Source: an uncultured Woeseiaceae bacterium (GTDB taxonomy: Bacteria; Pseudomonadota; Gammaproteobacteria; Steroidobacterales; Woeseiaceae). Taken from it: 36,723 bases of DNA. The DNA is taken from contig CAMYOJ010000041.1 of NCBI GenBank assembly GCA_947259985.1, positions 1-36,723 of the forward strand, in the 5' to 3' direction. The position numbers and the translations under genes are program-made. Below, piece after piece: positions 34,714 to 36,723 of this stretch. The notes beneath the pieces were generated by a model. It was not told the DNA's origin, ran no database searches, and saw nothing but the letters and a program-made list of their open reading frames with translations. The first letter of the stretch is position 1; the number at the start of each line of letters is the position of its first letter.

Positions 34714-35667
34714 TCAGACGATTCGATTGCGCTCGCGTCCTTCCTGGAAAGCGACGATGTTGGCCGTGAGTTCGTCGATTGCCGCTTGCCGTGCCTCGTT
34801 TGTGGCCCACGCAATGTGCGGCGTCACTATAAGGTTACTGCCTTCATAATCGAGTAGCGGGTCGCCGTTGACCGGGGGCTCCTTGGGCAACACGTCGATT
34901 GCCGCGGCGGCGATATCGCCATTGCGCAATGCTGCCGCAAGAGCCGCTGAATCCACGAGGCCGCCGCGCGCCGTGTTGATAAGAATCGCATCGCTTTTCA
35001 TCTTCTTGAATTCGCGCGCACCGAACAGGCCGCGGTTTGCGGGCACAAGCGGGCAGTGCAGCGAGATCACGTCGGAGCGAGTGAGCAGTTCGTCGAACGA
35101 CACGCGCTGACCGCCGTCGGGCTCCGTACCCGAACGTGCAGCAACGATGACGTTCATGCCAAAGGCCTCCGCGACTTTCGCCACACCGCGGCCAAGTTCA
35201 CCGAAGCCCACGATGCCGAGCGTCATCGAAGACAGCTCACGGACCGGGTGGGTCAGCATGCAGAAGTCTTCCGACTTCTGCCATTCGCCGGCACGCACGT
35301 CAGCGGCGTAGGATTCGAGACTGTGCGTCAGGCCAAGGAGGCACGCGAACACATGCTCGGCGACCGACTGTGTGCAATAAGCGCGGATGTTGCAGACGGC
35401 TATTCCGTGGCGTTTCGCGGCCTCGAGGTCGACGTTGTCGGTACCCGTGGCCGTAAGGCCGATGAACTGCAGCTCGGGGCAGCTATCGAGTAGTTCGTCG
35501 GTGAGGCGAATCTTGTTCGCGAGCACATAGGCGGCGCCGGCGATGCGCTCGGCGACTTCGCTGTCCGCAGTCGCTTGAAAGACCTCCAGCCCGGGTAACG
35601 CAGCCTGCATCGCGCCAATATCGAGGCCCGGGCCCATCGTCGCCCAATCGAGAAACACGGCTTTCAT
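34714..35667 (-). CDS. D-2-hydroxyacid dehydrogenase (glycerate dehydrogenase/hydroxypyruvate reductase type)
   Basis: The 317-residue product has the substrate-binding and NAD(P)-binding halves of the D-isomer-specific 2-hydroxyacid dehydrogenases. GFGELG at 154-159 is the Rossmann motif, and catalytic R234 (NTARGG), E263 and H284 (TPHIAWAT) are in place. The sequence most resembles HprA/GhrA-like enzymes. After the second strand there is ARSG rather than an acidic residue, which may point to NADPH use. Start is taken at MKAVFLD (35667); a longer frame from a TTG at 35694 is possible. It is divergent from ycgN. Confidence 0.9.
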   Translation of the reverse strand: MKAVFLDWATMGPGLDIGAMQAALPGLEVFQATADSEVAERIAGAAYVLANKIRLTDELLDSCPELQFIGLTATGTDNVDLEAAKRHGIAVCNIRAYCTQSVAEHVFACLLGLTHSLESYAADVRAGEWQKSEDFCMLTHPVRELSSMTLGIVGFGELGRGVAKVAEAFGMNVIVAARSGTEPDGGQRVSFDELLTRSDVISLHCPLVPANRGLFGAREFKKMKSDAILINTARGGLVDSAALAAALRNGDIAAAAIDVLPKEPPVNGDPLLDYEGSNLIVTPHIAWATNEARQAAIDELTANIVAFQEGRERNRIV

Positions 35668-35705
35668 GTGGATATTCGACACCCGCTCAAGCAAAGTACG
35701 GGACG

Positions 35706-36152
35706 ATGACCGATCAATTCTGGAAACGCAAATCGCTCACGGAGATGACGGGCGCCGAGTGGGAGTCACTCTGCGACGGTTGTGCTTTGTGCTGCCTGCA
35801 CAAGGTGCAGGACGAAGATACCGATGAGGTCTTCTACACGGATATCGCCTGCCGGCTGCTCGATCTCGATGCCTGCCGCTGCACCGACTACGCGAACCGC
35901 GCGAAGGAGGTTGCCGAATGCCTCGTGCTCGTTGCTGACAAACCAGAGGAGTTTCATTGCTTGCCCGCCAGCTGCGCCTACCGGCGACTCGCGAATGGCC
36001 AGGACCTGCCCGAATGGCACCCGCTGATCACGGGAAGAAAAGAGTCCGTTCATGAGGCCGGGATCTCGATAAAGGACTTCGCGACGTCGGAAAATGACGC
36101 CACGGAATGGAGTATTCTGCAGGACGTTGGCGCCAACGAGGAACAGCAGTGA
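35706..36152 (+). CDS. ycgN: YcgN family cysteine-rich protein (UPF0260)
   Basis: The 148-residue product matches the UPF0260 family, known from E. coli YcgN (same length range). It has the cysteine cluster C23-x2-C26-x2-C29-C30 in CDGCALCC, then [19 protein letters not shown] and further cysteines, giving a likely metal-binding (zinc or iron-sulfur) core. Its function is unknown. A GGGA ribosome site precedes the ATG at 35706. The stop overlaps the following gene by four bases. Confidence 0.93.
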   Translation: MTDQFWKRKSLTEMTGAEWESLCDGCALCCLHKVQDEDTDEVFYTDIACRLLDLDACRCTDYANRAKEVAECLVLVADKPEEFHCLPASCAYRRLANGQDLPEWHPLITGRKESVHEAGISIKDFATSENDATEWSILQDVGANEEQQ

Positions 36153-36723
36153 CGGACTACCCGACAATCCCTCTCGACGGGTACCGTGAATACCCGATCG
36201 AGGAGATGCGGCGGCGATTGCGGGATTTCTATGCCGATATGCAGCGGCGCAGGACCGTGCGTGAGTTTTCGGACAGGCCCGTGCCCAGGGACATCATCGA
36301 GACGGCCCTGATGGCGGCGAATACGGCGCCAAGCGGAGCAAACCTGCAGCCCTGGCATTTCGTAGTAGTCAGCAGGCCTGAAGCGAAGAAGAAGATTCGC
36401 GAGGCGGCCGAGGTAGAGGAGCGCGAGTTTTATGAGCACCGCGCGTCGGAGGAGTGGCTGGCCGCGCTCGCGCCGTTGGGCACAGACGACCAGAAACCGT
36501 TCCTCGAGACAGCGCCGTACCTCATAGCCGTGTTTCTGCAAAAGTTCGGCGAGTTGCCCGATGGCCGCAAGGTCAAGCACTACTACCCCGTCGAATCGAC
36601 GGGCCTTGCGACCGGCATATTGATAACCGCGTTACACCAGGCCGGGCTCGCAACGCTCACGCATACGCCGAGCCCGATGAAGTTCCTGAATGAGATTCTC
36701 GGCCGGCCAAAAAGCGAACGACC
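36149..36723 (+). CDS. Nitroreductase family flavoprotein (3' truncated by the window)
   Basis: A GTG at 36149 overlaps the ycgN stop (GTGA) and opens a frame of 191 codons that continues past the end. The translation contains [39 protein letters not shown] and a late [16 protein letters not shown]. These are the FMN-binding and dimer segments of the nitroreductase superfamily, resembling the iodotyrosine deiodinase-like subgroup of about 225 residues. It should use FMN and NAD(P)H; the substrate is unknown. The open 3' end prevents a length check. Confidence 0.85.
   Translation, partial: MTDYPTIPLDGYREYPIEEMRRRLRDFYADMQRRRTVREFSDRPVPRDIIETALMAANTAPSGANLQPWHFVVVSRPEAKKKIREAAEVEEREFYEHRASEEWLAALAPLGTDDQKPFLETAPYLIAVFLQKFGELPDGRKVKHYYPVESTGLATGILITALHQAGLATLTHTPSPMKFLNEILGRPKSER

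Noticed and set aside
1..36723. CRISPR arrays, tRNA or rRNA genes, insertion sequences, prophage genes
   Set aside because: No regularly spaced repeats, RNA gene signatures, transposase or phage proteins were seen; the only repeats are the palindromes described.

Overview
The window reads as a chromosomal, largely housekeeping segment of a GC-rich gammaproteobacterium. The gmk-rpoZ-spoT-ridA-recG run, yicC next to rph, mrcA divergent from pilMNOPQ-aroK-aroB, and tesA divergent from ybbA-ybbP are all gammaproteobacterial arrangements. The membrane-anchored TolB-N/TPR protein and the overall gene mix recall environmental lineages such as Woeseiales or Steroidobacterales, but that placement is a low-confidence inference. 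No rRNA, tRNA, CRISPR array, prophage, transposase or plasmid gene was found.

Layout. (1) 1-6642, minus strand: yicC-gmk-rpoZ-spoT-ridA-recG, with the first codons of another gene after recG. It covers nucleotide metabolism, RNA polymerase omega, (p)ppGpp turnover, enamine detoxification and fork rescue. (2) 6751-9993, plus strand: a PP2C phosphatase, rph, rdgB and hemW, the last three coupled by 4-nt overlaps. (3) 9994-10367: a non-coding region with two convergent perfect DnaA boxes forming a palindrome, a third DnaA box and an AT-rich block. (4) 10368-11977: rpmE and gltA. (5) 12031-15232, minus strand: PBP1A (mrcA) followed by a conserved gene of unknown function. (6) 15592-23405, plus strand: the type IV pilus alignment and secretin genes pilMNOPQ, a strong terminator, then aroK, aroB and dgt. 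(7) 23402-25000, minus strand: a membrane-anchored TolB-N/TPR protein. (8) 25191-28401, plus strand: a tiny lipoprotein ORF, then pyrF-hemE and a Tat-signal DUF917 protein, coupled by overlaps. (9) 28462-31105, minus strand: tesA-fadD-cupin, a fatty-acid release and activation cluster. (10) 31104-34713, plus strand: an ABC transporter of YbbA/YbbP type and a Nudix hydrolase. (11) A 2-hydroxyacid dehydrogenase (minus), then ycgN and a truncated nitroreductase gene (plus).

The most distinctive non-gene structure is a family of three near-identical-design perfect palindromes (11986-12031, 21141-21193, 25327-25372). All share an outer GGGACA/TGTCCC. Two also share an almost identical loop core. 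A 7-nt inner segment differs between copies but stays perfectly paired within each copy. This is the signature of REP-like or RAYT-mobilised hairpin elements. One of them supplies the stop codon of the small lipoprotein ORF.

I see no clearly new multi-gene system. The best leads are the palindrome family, the DnaA-box cluster away from dnaA, the exported DUF917 protein coupled to hemE, the tesA-fadD-cupin cluster, and the overlap of the tesA and ybbA start codons.
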